64,000 nt of DNA from Pantoea cypripedii (GCF_002095535.1 NZ_MLJI01000001.1:1353832-1417831); one strand, 5' to 3'; positions 26,086 to 36,749 are shown, numbered from the stretch's first letter. Translations and numbers: made by a program. Notes: a model not told the origin generated them from the letters alone.

Positions 26086-27195
26086 ATGCCCATCGTGCTT
26101 CGCTCGTTAATGCGTGATCGCATTTTGCATTTGCTGTTGTTGCTGGGCGTGATTTTGCTGCCACTGGCGGATTTCCGCTGGCAGCAGTTACCCGGTGCCG
26201 TTGACTGGCACACCATCATGACGCTCACCGGGCTATTGATGTTGACCAAAGGCCTGGAAAACAGCGGTTATTTTGATGTGCTGGGCGCGCGCCTGATTCA
26301 GCGCTTCTCCCATGAGCGTGCGCTGGCGCTGTTTATGGTGTGCGCTGCCGCGCTGCTCTCGACCTTTCTCACCAATGATGTCGCGTTGTTTATTCTGGTC
26401 CCGCTGACGCTGACTTTACGTAAGTTCTCCCGCCTGCCGATTTCGCGCCTGATCATCTTCGAAGCGCTGGCGGTGAATGCCGGATCGCTGCTGACCCCGG
26501 TGGGCAACCCGCAAAATATTTTGCTGTGGAGCCACGGTACGCTGAGCGTATCGGGGTTTATTCTGCAAATGCTACCGCTTGCCGCCTGGCTGATGCTGAC
26601 GCTAATGGCACTGACATGGTGGAGTTTTTCCGCGCGTACCATCCAGAAACATGCCCAGACGGAGGCGCATCAGTGGCAAAAGCCGCTGTTTATCCTCAGC
26701 GTGGTGCTGTATCTGGTGTTTGTGGTGGCGCTGGAGCTTAAGCTCACCGGCTGGGCATTGCTGCTGGTGGCGGGATGTTTTCTGCTGTTGGCACGTCAGG
26801 TGCTGATCAGCATCGACTGGAGCCTGCTGCTGGTGTTTGTCGCCATGTTTATCGATGTCTTTCTGCTGATGCATCTGCCGTGGTTACAACCGCATTTTGC
26901 CGCCATTGGTCAACTGGGTGAGGGCGGGTTATACCTGCTGGCGATAGGTCTGTCGCAAATCATCAGCAATGTCCCTTCAACCATTCTGCTGTTGCAAAAA
27001 GTGCCACCCAGCGAAGTGCTGGCCTGGGCGGTCAATATCGGTGGTTTTGGTCTGTTGCCCGGTTCGCTGGCGAATCTGATCGCGCTGCGTATGGCGCAGG
27101 ATCGCCGCGTCTGGTGGCGCTTCCATCTGTTTTCACTGCCGATGCTGGCGTGGTCGATGCTGAGCGGCTGGCTGTTGCTGCAGTGGCTGCGCTAA
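26086..27195 (+). CDS. ybiR: YbiR, putative anion transporter
   Basis: A 369-aa membrane protein of the ArsB/NhaD-like ion transporter superfamily with about ten helices. LSTFLTNDVALFILVPLTL and EALAVNAGSLLTPVGNPQN are the family's conserved half-helix motifs, repeated as GLSQIISNVPSTILL in the second half. Substrate unknown. Follows mntR after 24 bases as in E. coli, possibly in one transcript. No good ribosome site is visible at ATG 26086. Confidence 0.92.
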   Translation: MPIVLRSLMRDRILHLLLLLGVILLPLADFRWQQLPGAVDWHTIMTLTGLLMLTKGLENSGYFDVLGARLIQRFSHERALALFMVCAAALLSTFLTNDVALFILVPLTLTLRKFSRLPISRLIIFEALAVNAGSLLTPVGNPQNILLWSHGTLSVSGFILQMLPLAAWLMLTLMALTWWSFSARTIQKHAQTEAHQWQKPLFILSVVLYLVFVVALELKLTGWALLLVAGCFLLLARQVLISIDWSLLLVFVAMFIDVFLLMHLPWLQPHFAAIGQLGEGGLYLLAIGLSQIISNVPSTILLLQKVPPSEVLAWAVNIGGFGLLPGSLANLIALRMAQDRRVWWRFHLFSLPMLAWSMLSGWLLLQWLR

Positions 27196-27380
27196 CCCAG
27201 CGAATTCTCTTCCCGTAGCGCGGTTAGCCGTCGCATATTCAGTATGTTATCGCGCATTTTTGCCGAAAATGCGCGCGTTCGCCGTTTTGTAAAGAAACAC
27301 TGGAATTTGTCAATTTCTTATCTAAGGTTAACTTGACCGTTTACGCCCGGGGATCGGGGCCAGGATTAAGATGACAACTT

Positions 27381-28520
27381 ATGAGTGATAACGAAAATCA
27401 GCCGTCAGCGAGCAACACGCAGGATCCGCATCAGGCAGCAGCAACCCACTCCCAATCGTCAGAAAACAATGAGCCGGAACGCAAGCGCCCAGGCAAAAAG
27501 CCACTGATCATCCTCGTGATTGTCGCGGTGATCATGCTGCTGGTGATTTTCTGGTTCTGGTTCAGCAACCGCAATATTGAAACCACCGATGATGCCTTTA
27601 CCGAAGGCAATGCGGTCACGATCGCACCCAAAGCCGCCGGTTATGTGGTGAAACTGCTGGTACGGGATAACCAGCGGGTGAAGCAGGGTGATTTGCTGGT
27701 GGAAATTGACCCACGGGACAACATCGCGCAGCGTGATCAGGCTAAGGCGCAGCTGGGATTGGCGCAGGCGCAACTGCATCAGGCCCAGGCGCAACTGGCG
27801 CTGTCGCGCGTGCAATATCCGGCACAGCGCGATCAGGCGTTAGCCGACCAGGCCAAAGCGCAGGCGAATTTGCTCAATGCGCAGGCTGATTATCGTCGGC
27901 AGCGCGGCGTCGATCCGCGCGCCACCTCGCAGCGCAATATCGATACCGCCACGGTGCAATTACGTTCTGCCGAGGCGCAGCTGGAGAGCGCGAAAGCGCA
28001 GGTGGAAGTGGCCTCGCAGGTGGCTTTGCAGATTCGTGCCCAGGAAACCAACGTCGAAGCACGTCAGCAACAGGTGGAGCAGGCGCAGGCGCAGCTGAAC
28101 ACTGCCGAACTGAATCTTTCCTATACCCAGGTGCGCGCGCCCTATGACGGGTTCGTCACCAAACGTAATGTCCATATTGGCTCGCTGGTGCAGGCAGGGA
28201 CGGCGCTGTTCTCGCTGGTGTCACCGGATATCTGGATTACCGCCAACTTTAAAGAGTCGCAGCTGGAACGCATGAATACGGGCGATAAAGTGGCTATCAG
28301 TGTCGATGCCTGGCCGAGCCTGAAGCTGGAAGGGCATGTGGACAGCATTCAGATGGGCACCGGCTCACGTTTCTCGACCTTCCCGGCTGAGAACGCCACC
28401 GGGAATTACGTCAAGATTGTCCAGCGCGTCCCGGTGAAAATTGTCATCGATAAAGGTCTTGATGCCAATCACCCGCTGCCGCTCGGACTGTCGGTTGAAC
28501 CGAAGGTGACAGTGGAATGA
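27381..28520 (+). CDS. EmrA-like membrane fusion protein
   Basis: A 379-aa HlyD-family adaptor of a tripartite efflux pump. A hydrophilic N-terminus, one membrane helix (about 40-61, LIILVIVAVIMLLVIFWFWF), a lipoyl-like barrel (TIAPKAAGYVVKLLVRDNQ), a long Ala/Gln-rich coiled-coil hairpin with many QAQ repeats, and the second barrel half SYTQVRAPYDGFVTKRNVH. First gene of a three-gene operon; its TGA overlaps the ATG of the next gene. Confidence 0.92.
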   Translation: MSDNENQPSASNTQDPHQAAATHSQSSENNEPERKRPGKKPLIILVIVAVIMLLVIFWFWFSNRNIETTDDAFTEGNAVTIAPKAAGYVVKLLVRDNQRVKQGDLLVEIDPRDNIAQRDQAKAQLGLAQAQLHQAQAQLALSRVQYPAQRDQALADQAKAQANLLNAQADYRRQRGVDPRATSQRNIDTATVQLRSAEAQLESAKAQVEVASQVALQIRAQETNVEARQQQVEQAQAQLNTAELNLSYTQVRAPYDGFVTKRNVHIGSLVQAGTALFSLVSPDIWITANFKESQLERMNTGDKVAISVDAWPSLKLEGHVDSIQMGTGSRFSTFPAENATGNYVKIVQRVPVKIVIDKGLDANHPLPLGLSVEPKVTVE

Positions 28521-30085
28521 GTGCCAGCCAGAGCTGGAAACCCGCCAGCAATCCCTGGCTGGTCGCAATCATGGTCACGCTGGCGGTGTTTATGGAGATC
28601 CTCGACACCACTATCGTTAACGTCGCGTTGCCGCATATTGCGGGATCGCTCTCCTCCAGTTATGACGAATCCACCTGGGTACTGACCTCGTATCTGGTGG
28701 CGAATGGCATCGTACTGCCGATCTCGGCCTTCTTTACCCGCCTGTTTGGCCGCAAGCGGTTCTTCATGATCTGCATCGTGATGTTCACCGTCTGTTCATT
28801 CCTGTGCGGCATCGCCACCGAACTGTGGCAAATCATCTTGTTCCGGGTGCTACAGGGCTTCTTCGGCGGGGGATTGCAGCCGACACAGCAATCGGTGCTG
28901 CTCGACTATTTCAAACCAGAAGATCGTGGCAAGGCATTTGGCCTCTCCTCCATTGCGATCATCGTGGCGCCGGTGATTGGCCCGACGCTGGGCGGCTGGA
29001 TCACCGATAACTACAGCTGGCGTTGGGTGTTCTTTATCAATATTCCGGTGGGGATTCTGACGGTGCTGGCGATTTACCAGCTGCTGGAAGACCCGCCGTG
29101 GGAAAGCAAGTGGAGCAAAGGTCGCCTGAAGATCGACTATATCGGCATCGGGTTGATCACCATTGGGCTGGGCTGTTTACAGGTGATGCTGGATCGTGGT
29201 GAGGATGAAGACTGGTTCGCTTCCCACTTTATCCGGTTGTTCGCCGGGCTGGCGGTGGTCGGCATTGTCGGGGCGGTGTACTGGCTGTTGTACGTGCGTA
29301 AACCGGTGGTGGATCTGACGGTAATGAAGGACCGCAACTTCTGGGTTGCCGGGTTGCTGATGGCGGGCATGGCGATGATTCTGTACGGCAGTTCGGTGGT
29401 GTTGCCACAGCTGGCACAGCAGGATCTGGGATATACCGCCACCTGGTCGGGGTTGGTGCTGTCGCCCGGTGCCGTATTGATTGTGCTCACCATCCCGCTG
29501 GTGCTGAAGCTGATGCCAATCGTGCAGACGCGTTACATCATCGCCTTTGGCTTCACCTGTCTGACGCTGGCGTTTCTCTATTCCACCCGACTGACTCCGA
29601 ATGTGGACTTCACCACCCTGGTCATGATGCGCAGCGCCCAGTCGATTGGCCTCGGCTTCCTGTTTGTGCCGCTCACCACCATCGCTTTTGTCACCATACC
29701 GCAGCGTCTCAATGCCGATGCGGCGGCGTTGTTTACCATGTTCCGTAACGTCGCGGGATCGATTGGCATTTCGCTCTCGACTGCCGCGATTACCGAGCGT
29801 ATGCAGACGCAGTCGGCCAATATGGTGCATAACATGTCGCCGCTGAATGAGCCCTTCAACCTGACGCTGCAACACTGGGCGCAGGCCATCCGTGATTACA
29901 CCACTGCGGTGGGCGATCCGCTGCAACTTGCCAGCGGTCAGCTTTACCAGGAGATGATTGCCCAGGCGCGCATTCTGGCTTATATCGACGTGTTTATGGG
30001 GCTGAGTATCGTGGCGTTGCTGTTGATTCCTTTTTGTTGGTTGCTTTCGCCGATCAAGAGCGAAGGCAGTGCAGGAGCACATTAA
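28517..30085 (+). CDS. EmrB-like DHA2 drug efflux transporter
   Basis: A 522-aa, 14-helix major facilitator with the DHA2 motifs EILDTTIVNVALPHIAGS in helix 1, the loop motif FFTRLFGRKRFF and APVIGPTLGGWITDNYSWRW in helix 5. It expels hydrophobic compounds by proton antiport through the EmrA-like adaptor and the outer membrane factor encoded next. Start by 4-base overlap with the adaptor gene. Confidence 0.94.
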   Translation: MSASQSWKPASNPWLVAIMVTLAVFMEILDTTIVNVALPHIAGSLSSSYDESTWVLTSYLVANGIVLPISAFFTRLFGRKRFFMICIVMFTVCSFLCGIATELWQIILFRVLQGFFGGGLQPTQQSVLLDYFKPEDRGKAFGLSSIAIIVAPVIGPTLGGWITDNYSWRWVFFINIPVGILTVLAIYQLLEDPPWESKWSKGRLKIDYIGIGLITIGLGCLQVMLDRGEDEDWFASHFIRLFAGLAVVGIVGAVYWLLYVRKPVVDLTVMKDRNFWVAGLLMAGMAMILYGSSVVLPQLAQQDLGYTATWSGLVLSPGAVLIVLTIPLVLKLMPIVQTRYIIAFGFTCLTLAFLYSTRLTPNVDFTTLVMMRSAQSIGLGFLFVPLTTIAFVTIPQRLNADAAALFTMFRNVAGSIGISLSTAAITERMQTQSANMVHNMSPLNEPFNLTLQHWAQAIRDYTTAVGDPLQLASGQLYQEMIAQARILAYIDVFMGLSIVALLLIPFCWLLSPIKSEGSAGAH

Positions 30086-30086
30086 A

Positions 30087-31610
30087 ATGAATAAGCCGTT
30101 GCGCTTTGCACCGTCACTGACTGCTCTGGCGCTGCTGCTGGCCGGATGTGCGGTGGGTCCCGATTATCAGCCACCCCATGCGCAAACGCCGGGCAGTTAC
30201 CACGATTTAGCGTCACAGGAAGCATCAAAACCGCTCTCCGCCGCCACCAATCCGCTGTGGTGGAAAACCTTTAATGACCCGCAGCTCGACAGTCTGATTA
30301 CGCGCGCCATCGCCGATAACCTGACGCTACAACAGGCGGTGCTGCGCATTGCCGGGGCGCGTGAACAGCTGGCGCAGGCACGGGGAGGATTATTTCCCAG
30401 TATAAGCGGCTCCGCGAAGGTGACGCGTCAGCAGCTTGGGCTGAAAGGGTTGCTGGAATCGAACGGAGTTTACAATCAGGTAGACAGCGATGTGGCGGAT
30501 CAGCTTAATGGCCTGACTCACTCGGTGAATTTGTATCAGGGCAGTTTCGATGCCAGCTGGGAACTGGATCTGTGGGGCAAAGTCCGGCGGCAGATGGAAA
30601 TGGCCAATGCGCAGCAGCAGGCGGCGATTGAGCAACGTAATGATGCGCTGGTGTCGCTACAGGCGGAAGTGGCGCGGGCTTATCTGCAACTGCGCGGCGC
30701 GCAGGCGGTGCTGCAAACGCTGCAACAGCAAATCGCTATCGCACAGCAAACCTCTGAGCTGACGCAAAGCCAGCAGCGCAATGGTATGGCTCCGCTCACC
30801 GATGTGGAGAATGCCCGCGCGCAACTGGCTTCGCTTAATGCGCAGCTGCCGCAGTATCAGGCGCAGGAACATCAGGCGATGAATGGTCTGGCGGTGTTAC
30901 TGGGTAAAACGCCGGGATCGCTGGATAACGAACTGGCGAACGATAAGCCGCTGCCGGTGCTGCCCAAACTGGTATCGGTCGGCATTCCTTCCACGCTGGC
31001 GCGCCGTCGCCCGGATATCCGTCAGGCTGAAGCCACCTTACACGCGCAAACCGCCAACATTGGCGTCTCGGTGGCCGAGCTGTTCCCCAGTCTGTCTCTC
31101 ACCGGACAACTCGGGGTACGCAACACCGATGCCAGCTATCTCGATAACTGGAGCAGCCACTTTTACAGCATCGGCCCCTCGTTATCGATACCGATTTTCC
31201 AGGGCGGACAACTGGTGGCGAACGTGAAACTGGCGCGTGCAGAGCAGGCCAATGCGGCGCTGGCGTATCGTCAGACAGTGCTTACCGCATTGCAGGACGT
31301 GGAAAATGCGCTGGTCAGTTACCGCGCCGATCAGCAGCAGGTCACCGCGCTGACTGAAACCGCCGATGCGTTGCAACATGCTTTTGACCTTGCCACCGAC
31401 AGCTATCGTCAGGGCATTTCGACTTTCCTTGACGTGCTGGATGCGCAACGTCAGCTGGCGCAGGCGCAGGCACAATTAACCCAGGCGCGGATGCAAACGG
31501 CACTGGATCTGGTAGCGCTGTATAAAGCCCTCGGCGGCGGCTGGGAGCCTTATCAGAACGTCAACCTGCCGGACTATTCGGTGTTTGGTCCGGCAACCAC
31601 GGTGAAATAA
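30087..31610 (+). CDS. Outer membrane efflux lipoprotein (NodT/OprM family)
   Basis: A 507-aa outer membrane factor. The N-terminus has a lipoprotein signal with lipobox LLAGC (acylated Cys21) and the family opening CAVGPDYQPP. Two outer membrane efflux repeats follow (helices around QQAVLRIAGAREQLAQARGG and LARRRPDIRQAEATLHAQ). ATG 30087 is one base after the EmrB stop, with GGAG about 10 bases before it. A dedicated lipoprotein factor means this pump need not use TolC. No regulator gene is next to the operon. Confidence 0.92.
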   Translation: MNKPLRFAPSLTALALLLAGCAVGPDYQPPHAQTPGSYHDLASQEASKPLSAATNPLWWKTFNDPQLDSLITRAIADNLTLQQAVLRIAGAREQLAQARGGLFPSISGSAKVTRQQLGLKGLLESNGVYNQVDSDVADQLNGLTHSVNLYQGSFDASWELDLWGKVRRQMEMANAQQQAAIEQRNDALVSLQAEVARAYLQLRGAQAVLQTLQQQIAIAQQTSELTQSQQRNGMAPLTDVENARAQLASLNAQLPQYQAQEHQAMNGLAVLLGKTPGSLDNELANDKPLPVLPKLVSVGIPSTLARRRPDIRQAEATLHAQTANIGVSVAELFPSLSLTGQLGVRNTDASYLDNWSSHFYSIGPSLSIPIFQGGQLVANVKLARAEQANAALAYRQTVLTALQDVENALVSYRADQQQVTALTETADALQHAFDLATDSYRQGISTFLDVLDAQRQLAQAQAQLTQARMQTALDLVALYKALGGGWEPYQNVNLPDYSVFGPATTVK

Positions 31611-31618
31611 CCCCTGCT

Positions 31619-31642
31619 GACCGCAGGTTTTTATCTGCGGTC
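31619..31642 (+). terminator. Terminator of the efflux operon
   Basis: GACCGCAG-GTTTTTAT-CTGCGGTC (8-bp perfect stem) 8 bases after the stop, followed by a pyrimidine-rich TTCTCTCC. Confidence 0.65.
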
Positions 31643-32022
31643 TTCTCTCCGATGAAATAACATCGCTGACATTGTCCTGGCAAATTAACCGGGGGCGACC
31701 GGGGCGACGTGACCATGACATAAATAAAAAAATGCCGCCGTAAAACATGTTTTTGTCAGGTTATTAATCTTTGTTTACCTTTGTGTTCACTTCTGCAGCA
31801 GACAAAGTGCTGGCTTAAAATCGATGCAAGTTCCAGCAGGTGGTACAAGTTATAGGGTTAATTCAGGTTTAATAAAAGCGGCTTCACAGATTTAATCAAC
31901 CGCGTGATCAATATTGTCATCACTTAAGAATTATCCGCGATGTAAAATTAATTTGTTTTTTATTTGAATTGGGTAGTCTTGCCGCTACAGTTTATTTAAA
32001 CCCCTTAAGCAAGGACATTGTG

Positions 32023-32424
32023 ATGAGTGACGCATTTAAAGTTCTGAACAACATTCGCACATTACGTGCGCAGGCTCGTGAACTGCCGCTGACCGATCTG
32101 GAAGAGATTCTGGAAAAATTAACCGTGGTAGTCACTGAGCGTCGTGACGAAGTTGAAGCCGAAGAAGTACAGAATCGCGAAAAAGAAGAGAAACTGTCTA
32201 AATACCGCGAAATGCTGCTGGCTGATGGCATCGACCCGAACGAATTACTGGGTGCGCTGGATACCGGTAAAAAACGCGCTAAGCGCGCACCGCGTCCGGC
32301 AAAATATTCTTACACTGATGAGAACGGTGAAGAGAAATCCTGGACAGGTCAGGGTCGTACTCCGGCAGCGATTAAAAAGGCGCTGGATGCTGGCAAAAGC
32401 CTCGACAGCTTCCTGATCAAATAA
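32023..32424 (+). CDS. H-NS family nucleoid protein (second copy candidate)
   Basis: A 133-aa H-NS/StpA-type DNA-bridging silencer: N-terminal oligomerisation and coiled coil ([13 protein letters not shown] to about residue 65), linker, and C-terminal AT-hook-like DNA-binding domain with [23 protein letters not shown] (key TGQGRTP 108-114). AAGGA 8 bases before ATG 32023 sets the start. It is closer to H-NS than to recalled StpA, but this position is not the usual hns locus (near tdk/galU), so a paralogue is likely. The roughly 380-base gap in front is strongly AT-rich, a likely self-regulation target. Confidence 0.88.
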   Translation: MSDAFKVLNNIRTLRAQARELPLTDLEEILEKLTVVVTERRDEVEAEEVQNREKEEKLSKYREMLLADGIDPNELLGALDTGKKRAKRAPRPAKYSYTDENGEEKSWTGQGRTPAAIKKALDAGKSLDSFLIK

Positions 32425-32447
32425 TCTGCACAATCCTTGTAGACGGG

Positions 32448-32479
32448 AGCCGAAGGTGGCATGCACCTTCGGCTTTTTT
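32448..32479 (+). terminator. Rho-independent terminator of the H-NS-like gene
   Basis: AGCCGAAGGTG-GCATG-CACCTTCGGCT, an 11-bp perfect stem, then TTTTTTA. Confidence 0.95.
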
Positions 32480-32610
32480 ATTTCTGTCGTAGCAACAATA
32501 CGCTACCGGCCAACCGCACAAGCTGACAGGCGCAATGGTGGCGTCCTGGGCCCTGCTTCTGGCATAATGCCCGCTGTTTTTTCCTCCACTGCGTAACAAA
32601 GGTCAATGCC

Positions 32611-34203
32611 GTGTTAGTTTCCAGCAATATCACCATGCAGTTCGGCAGTAAGCCGCTGTTTGAGAATATCTCCGTTAAGTTTGGCGGCGGTAATCGTTAC
32701 GGTTTAATCGGTGCAAACGGCAGCGGTAAATCGACCTTCATGAAAATACTGGGCGGCGACCTGGTGCCATCGGCGGGAAATGTTTCCCTCGATCCTAACG
32801 AACGTATCGGTAAGCTGCGTCAGGACCAGTTTGCGTTTGAGCAATATAGCGTGCTCGATACCGTGATTATGGGTCACCAGGAATTATGGACCGTGAAGCA
32901 GGAGCGTGATCGGATATATGCTCTGCCGGAAATGAGCGAAGAGGAGGGCTATAAAGTGGCCGACCTCGAAGTGCTATACGGTGAAATGGATGGTTACAGT
33001 GCCGAATCCCGCGCAGGGGAATTATTACTGGGTGTGGGTATTCCGGTGGAGCAGCATTACGGACCGATGAGTGAAATTGCTCCCGGCTGGAAATTACGTG
33101 TGCTGCTGGCGCAGGCGCTGTTTGCTAATCCGGATATTCTGTTGCTCGATGAACCGACCAACAACCTGGATATTGATACGATTCGCTGGCTGGAGCAGGT
33201 ACTGAACGAACGCAACAGTACCATGATCATCATTTCGCATGACCGTCATTTTCTGAATATGGTTTGCACCCATATGGCAGATCTGGATTACGGTGAGCTG
33301 CGTGTTTATCCGGGTAATTACGACGAATATATGACCGCAGCGACCCAGGTGCGTGATCGTTTATTATCGGATAACGCGAAAAAGAAAGCGCAAATTGCCG
33401 AGCTGCAATCTTTTGTCAGCCGTTTTAGCGCTAACGCCTCAAAATCACGTCAGGCAACTTCACGCGCGAAACAGATTGATAAAATCAAACTGGATGAAGT
33501 GAAAGCCTCCAGCCGTCAGAACCCTTATATCCGTTTTGACCAGGATAAGAAGCTGTTCCGTAATGCGCTGGAAGTGGAAGCCATCACCAAAGGTTTCGAT
33601 AACGGTCCGTTATTTAAAAATCTCAACCTGCTGTTAGAAGTGGGAGAGAAAATGGCGGTGCTGGGTGCCAATGGTATCGGTAAAACCACCTTGCTGAAAA
33701 CGCTGGTAGGTGAACTGACGCCGGAAAGCGGTACGGTGAAGTGGTCAGAAAATGCGCGCATTGGTTATTACGCGCAGGATCATGCTGCCGATTTTGCCGA
33801 TGATCTGACGGTGTTTGACTGGATGAGCCAGTGGAAACAGGAAAGCGACGATGAGCAGGCGGTGCGCAGCATTCTGGGCCGTCTGTTGTTCAGCCAGGAC
33901 GATATCAAAAAGCCAGCCAAAGTGCTTTCCGGTGGTGAGAAGGGGCGCATGCTGTTTGGTAAGCTGATGATGCAAAAGCCGAACATCCTGATCATGGACG
34001 AACCGACCAACCACCTCGATATGGAATCGATCGAATCGCTCAATATGGCGCTGGAGATGTATGAAGGCACGCTGATTTTTGTGTCGCATGACCGTGAGTT
34101 TGTTAGCTCGCTGGCGACCCGTGTGCTGGAATTTAAAGGCGACCGCGTGGTGGACTTCACCGGCAACTACGAAGATTATCTGCGTAGCCAGGGTATCGTT
34201 TAA
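32611..34203 (+). CDS. ybiT: ABC-F ATPase YbiT
   Basis: A 530-aa ribosome-associated ABC-F protein with two ATPase domains and no membrane part. First Walker [10 protein letters not shown], then [14 protein letters not shown]; second Walker [10 protein letters not shown], signature [14 protein letters not shown] and [13 protein letters not shown]. The start is GTG, giving [15 protein letters not shown] as in E. coli; the ATG eight codons later would cut into the first strand. Family members act on translation at the E site. Confidence 0.96.
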   Translation: MLVSSNITMQFGSKPLFENISVKFGGGNRYGLIGANGSGKSTFMKILGGDLVPSAGNVSLDPNERIGKLRQDQFAFEQYSVLDTVIMGHQELWTVKQERDRIYALPEMSEEEGYKVADLEVLYGEMDGYSAESRAGELLLGVGIPVEQHYGPMSEIAPGWKLRVLLAQALFANPDILLLDEPTNNLDIDTIRWLEQVLNERNSTMIIISHDRHFLNMVCTHMADLDYGELRVYPGNYDEYMTAATQVRDRLLSDNAKKKAQIAELQSFVSRFSANASKSRQATSRAKQIDKIKLDEVKASSRQNPYIRFDQDKKLFRNALEVEAITKGFDNGPLFKNLNLLLEVGEKMAVLGANGIGKTTLLKTLVGELTPESGTVKWSENARIGYYAQDHAADFADDLTVFDWMSQWKQESDDEQAVRSILGRLLFSQDDIKKPAKVLSGGEKGRMLFGKLMMQKPNILIMDEPTNHLDMESIESLNMALEMYEGTLIFVSHDREFVSSLATRVLEFKGDRVVDFTGNYEDYLRSQGIV

Positions 34204-34212
34204 TTAACAACC

Positions 34213-34240
34213 GTCGCGGCGTTATTTTTCGCGCCGCGAC
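34213..34240. terminator. Hairpin between convergent ybiT and moeB
   Basis: GTCGCGGCG and CGCCGCGAC form a 9-bp perfect stem with a 10-base loop in the 50-base gap. No clear U-run follows; it may act for both genes. Confidence 0.55.
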
Positions 34241-34253
34241 GTTGATGTGCCCA

Positions 34254-35009
34254 TTATCCCTTACCGCACACCTCACAATGCGCGTCCTGCGCCACTTTCA
34301 TACTGCGAAACTCAGCGCTTAACGCATCGTACATCAGCAACCGTGAGCTGGCCGGTGTGCCAAAAGCCGTCAACACCTTCAGCGTTTCCATTGCCTGCAT
34401 GGCTCCCATCACCCCAACCAGCGGTGACATCACCCCGGCTTCGACGCAGCTGAGCGCCTGCTCGCCAAACAAACGGCTGATACAACGATAGCAGGGCGTA
34501 CCGGGCTGCCAGGTAAACACGCTGAGCTGGCCTTCCATACGAATGGCGGCTGCGGAAATCAGCGGCACCTGGTGCTGCCGGCACAAGCGATTGACCTGCT
34601 CCCGGGTGCCGACATTATCGCTGCAATCCAGCACCGCGTCATGGCGCGCAATCAGCGCTGACAACGCAGCATCATCAAGCTGCGCATTGATCGTTTCCAG
34701 CAAACAATGCGGGTTAATGGCCGCCAGCTGAAGCGCGGCGGAGTCCACTTTTGCCATGCCGATGGTGCTGTCGCGATGCAGAATCTGACGTTGCAGATTA
34801 CTGAGCGCCACGGTATCGAAGTCAAGCAGGGTGAGATGTCCCACACCCGACGCGGCCAGATAAGGGGCGGCGGCACAACCCAGACCACCCAGACCGATGA
34901 CCAGCACGCGGGCCGCTTTCAGCTTTTCCTGGCCGTCAAAATCGAAGCCACGCAGCACGATCTGTCGGTTGTAACGCAGCATCTCCTCATCGCTCAGCTC
35001 AGCGTGCAT
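34254..35009 (-). CDS. moeB: Molybdopterin synthase adenylyltransferase MoeB
   Basis: Adenylates the C-terminus of MoaD for sulfur loading in molybdenum cofactor synthesis. A 251-aa E1-like enzyme: nucleotide-binding GLGGLGCAAAPYLAASG, catalytic Asp region LDCSDNVGTREQ, and zinc-binding cysteines CYRC and the C-terminal CEVC. The ATG abuts the moeA stop directly, with GGAGG inside the end of moeA. Confidence 0.95.
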   Translation of the reverse strand: MHAELSDEEMLRYNRQIVLRGFDFDGQEKLKAARVLVIGLGGLGCAAAPYLAASGVGHLTLLDFDTVALSNLQRQILHRDSTIGMAKVDSAALQLAAINPHCLLETINAQLDDAALSALIARHDAVLDCSDNVGTREQVNRLCRQHQVPLISAAAIRMEGQLSVFTWQPGTPCYRCISRLFGEQALSCVEAGVMSPLVGVMGAMQAMETLKVLTAFGTPASSRLLMYDALSAEFRSMKVAQDAHCEVCGKG

Positions 35010-36251
35010 TTATCCCTCCAGCAGGCTGTTAAAGGGTTCAACATCCACCCATTCACCCGCTTCAACATTACCGCGTTCGCGTTCCAGCACGATAAAGCAG
35101 TTAGCCAGCGCGAACGAACTGAACACGTGTGATCCCTGCGGCCCGGTGCTGTGCACTTCCAGCGTACCGTCTGCGCCACGGCTGAACACGCCGCGCTGAA
35201 AATCGAGGCGGCCCGGTGATTTTTTCAGGCGCTGTGCGGCTCGGGCGCGCAGACGCGGCGGCATCACCGCGGTTTTCTGCCCGGTGAGGGTCGCCAGCAG
35301 CGGTTGTACCAGTTGATAGAAGGTCACCGCAGCGGAGACCGGGTTGCCCGGCAGGCCACAGAACCAGCTGTTGGCCAGGCGGCCAAAGGCAAAAGGTTTG
35401 CCTGGTTTGATGGCCAGTTTCCAGAAAGTGATGGCACCTAATTCTTCCAGCATCGCTTTGGTAAAGTCGGCTTCACCCACTGAGACGCCACCGGTGCTGA
35501 TCACCACATCGGCCTGGCGATCCGCTTCGCTAAATGCCTGGCGTAACTGCTCCGGGTCATCCGCAATCACGCCAAGATCGATCACCTCACAGCCGAGGCG
35601 TTTCAGCATCAGGGAAACGGTGAAGCGATTGGTGTCGTAAATTTGTCCTGCCGCCAGCGGCGTGCCCACGGCCTGCAATTCGTCGCCGGTGGAGAAGATC
35701 GCCACGCGCAGTTTGCGCAGCACGCTGACCTCGGCGATACCGAGTGAGGCCAGCAATGGCAGCTCGGCTGCCCCGAGGCGCACGCCGACATCCAGCACCT
35801 GTTTGCCGGTCTGGATATCTTCACCGCTGCGACGGATATGTTGTCCGTCCTTCACCGGTGCGGTGATCACAATGCCGCCGTCACGCTGCTCGGTTTCTTC
35901 CTGCATCACCACCGCGTCGCAGCCAGCGGGAACCGGCGCGCCGGTCATAATGCGGATCACGCTGCCTGCGGGCCATTCACCGTTGAAAGGCACACCCGCA
36001 AAGGCTTTACCCGCCACCGGCAACACGCGATCTGAGGCGAGATCCGCCAGCCGAACCGCGTAACCGTCCATCGCGGCGTTATCGAACGGCGGCACATCCA
36101 GCGGGGATAACACCGGCGCGGCGGTGATGCGTCCGGCGGCTTCAAATAAGGATACCTGTAAGGAGTCGGTAATCGGGGAGAGTTGTGCCAGCATTTTTTG
36201 CTGTGCGTCTTCGAGGGAGATTAAGCCTGCGGTAAAGGGTTCCATGTCCAT
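35010..36251 (-). CDS. moeA: Molybdopterin molybdenumtransferase MoeA
   Basis: Inserts molybdate into adenylylated molybdopterin. A 413-aa protein with the [17 protein letters not shown]-terminal motif, RIMTGAPVP, the MoCF-binding [14 protein letters not shown] and [18 protein letters not shown]. First gene of moeAB. Two in-frame ATGs (36251, 36245) are close; AGG 5 bases before the first supports it. Confidence 0.96.
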   Translation of the reverse strand: MDMEPFTAGLISLEDAQQKMLAQLSPITDSLQVSLFEAAGRITAAPVLSPLDVPPFDNAAMDGYAVRLADLASDRVLPVAGKAFAGVPFNGEWPAGSVIRIMTGAPVPAGCDAVVMQEETEQRDGGIVITAPVKDGQHIRRSGEDIQTGKQVLDVGVRLGAAELPLLASLGIAEVSVLRKLRVAIFSTGDELQAVGTPLAAGQIYDTNRFTVSLMLKRLGCEVIDLGVIADDPEQLRQAFSEADRQADVVISTGGVSVGEADFTKAMLEELGAITFWKLAIKPGKPFAFGRLANSWFCGLPGNPVSAAVTFYQLVQPLLATLTGQKTAVMPPRLRARAAQRLKKSPGRLDFQRGVFSRGADGTLEVHSTGPQGSHVFSSFALANCFIVLERERGNVEAGEWVDVEPFNSLLEG

Positions 36252-36323
36252 ATCAGCCTGGTTGTGTCAGATGCAGCCTATTATGGTGGCAAATAGCTGT
36301 CGAGTCACATGCGGCTGGTCAGA

Positions 36324-36749
36324 TTATTGTGGCAAATGTTTGATCAGCACATCAATGTTTAAGCGATTGATGTACTCCATGGAACTGGAGGTGAGCACAC
36401 CCATAAAGCGGTTGCGATGTCCGGCAATCAGTAAATCGATATGCTGCTCAGCGATACATTTTTCAACATCTTCGAAGCGACGCACGGTGACCAGCTGATG
36501 GCATTTGACAGGCAGGGTCACGCTGGCTGACAGCTTACTCATCAGCGCTTTCACCCGGATAATGTCTTCGGATACCACATCATTCATCAGGCTGTCAGAA
36601 ACGTAGTTCATCTCCCTGAAGTCGTCGCTGATGTGCGCCAGCGTGACTTTCATCGCCAGCGCCTCCGCCAGCACCACCGCCTGGTGGAGCAGCAGGGAGC
36701 CATCTTCGTGACCCTGAACCAGCACCAGGGCGTGGGTATAGGTGTTCAT
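36324..36749 (-). CDS. Universal stress protein (UspA-like)
   Basis: A 141-aa single-domain Usp. It begins MNTYTHALVLVQGHEDG and carries the nucleotide-loop pattern LLIAGHRNRFMGVLTSSSMEYI near the end, followed by the closing strand IDVLIKHLP. The GHRN...G...SSS order fits the ATP-binding class loosely. GGAA 7 bases before ATG 36749. It is monocistronic and not at the uspA locus; which Usp it corresponds to is unclear. Confidence 0.8.
   Translation of the reverse strand: MNTYTHALVLVQGHEDGSLLLHQAVVLAEALAMKVTLAHISDDFREMNYVSDSLMNDVVSEDIIRVKALMSKLSASVTLPVKCHQLVTVRRFEDVEKCIAEQHIDLLIAGHRNRFMGVLTSSSMEYINRLNIDVLIKHLPQ

Noticed and set aside
29177..30082. 301-codon open frame on - strand opposite the EmrB-like gene
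   Set aside because: An antisense shadow rich in His, Arg and Gln with no recognisable motif or ribosome site. Similar shadows opposite gsiC/gsiD (42208-43035) and dacC (52261-53232) were dropped for the same reason.
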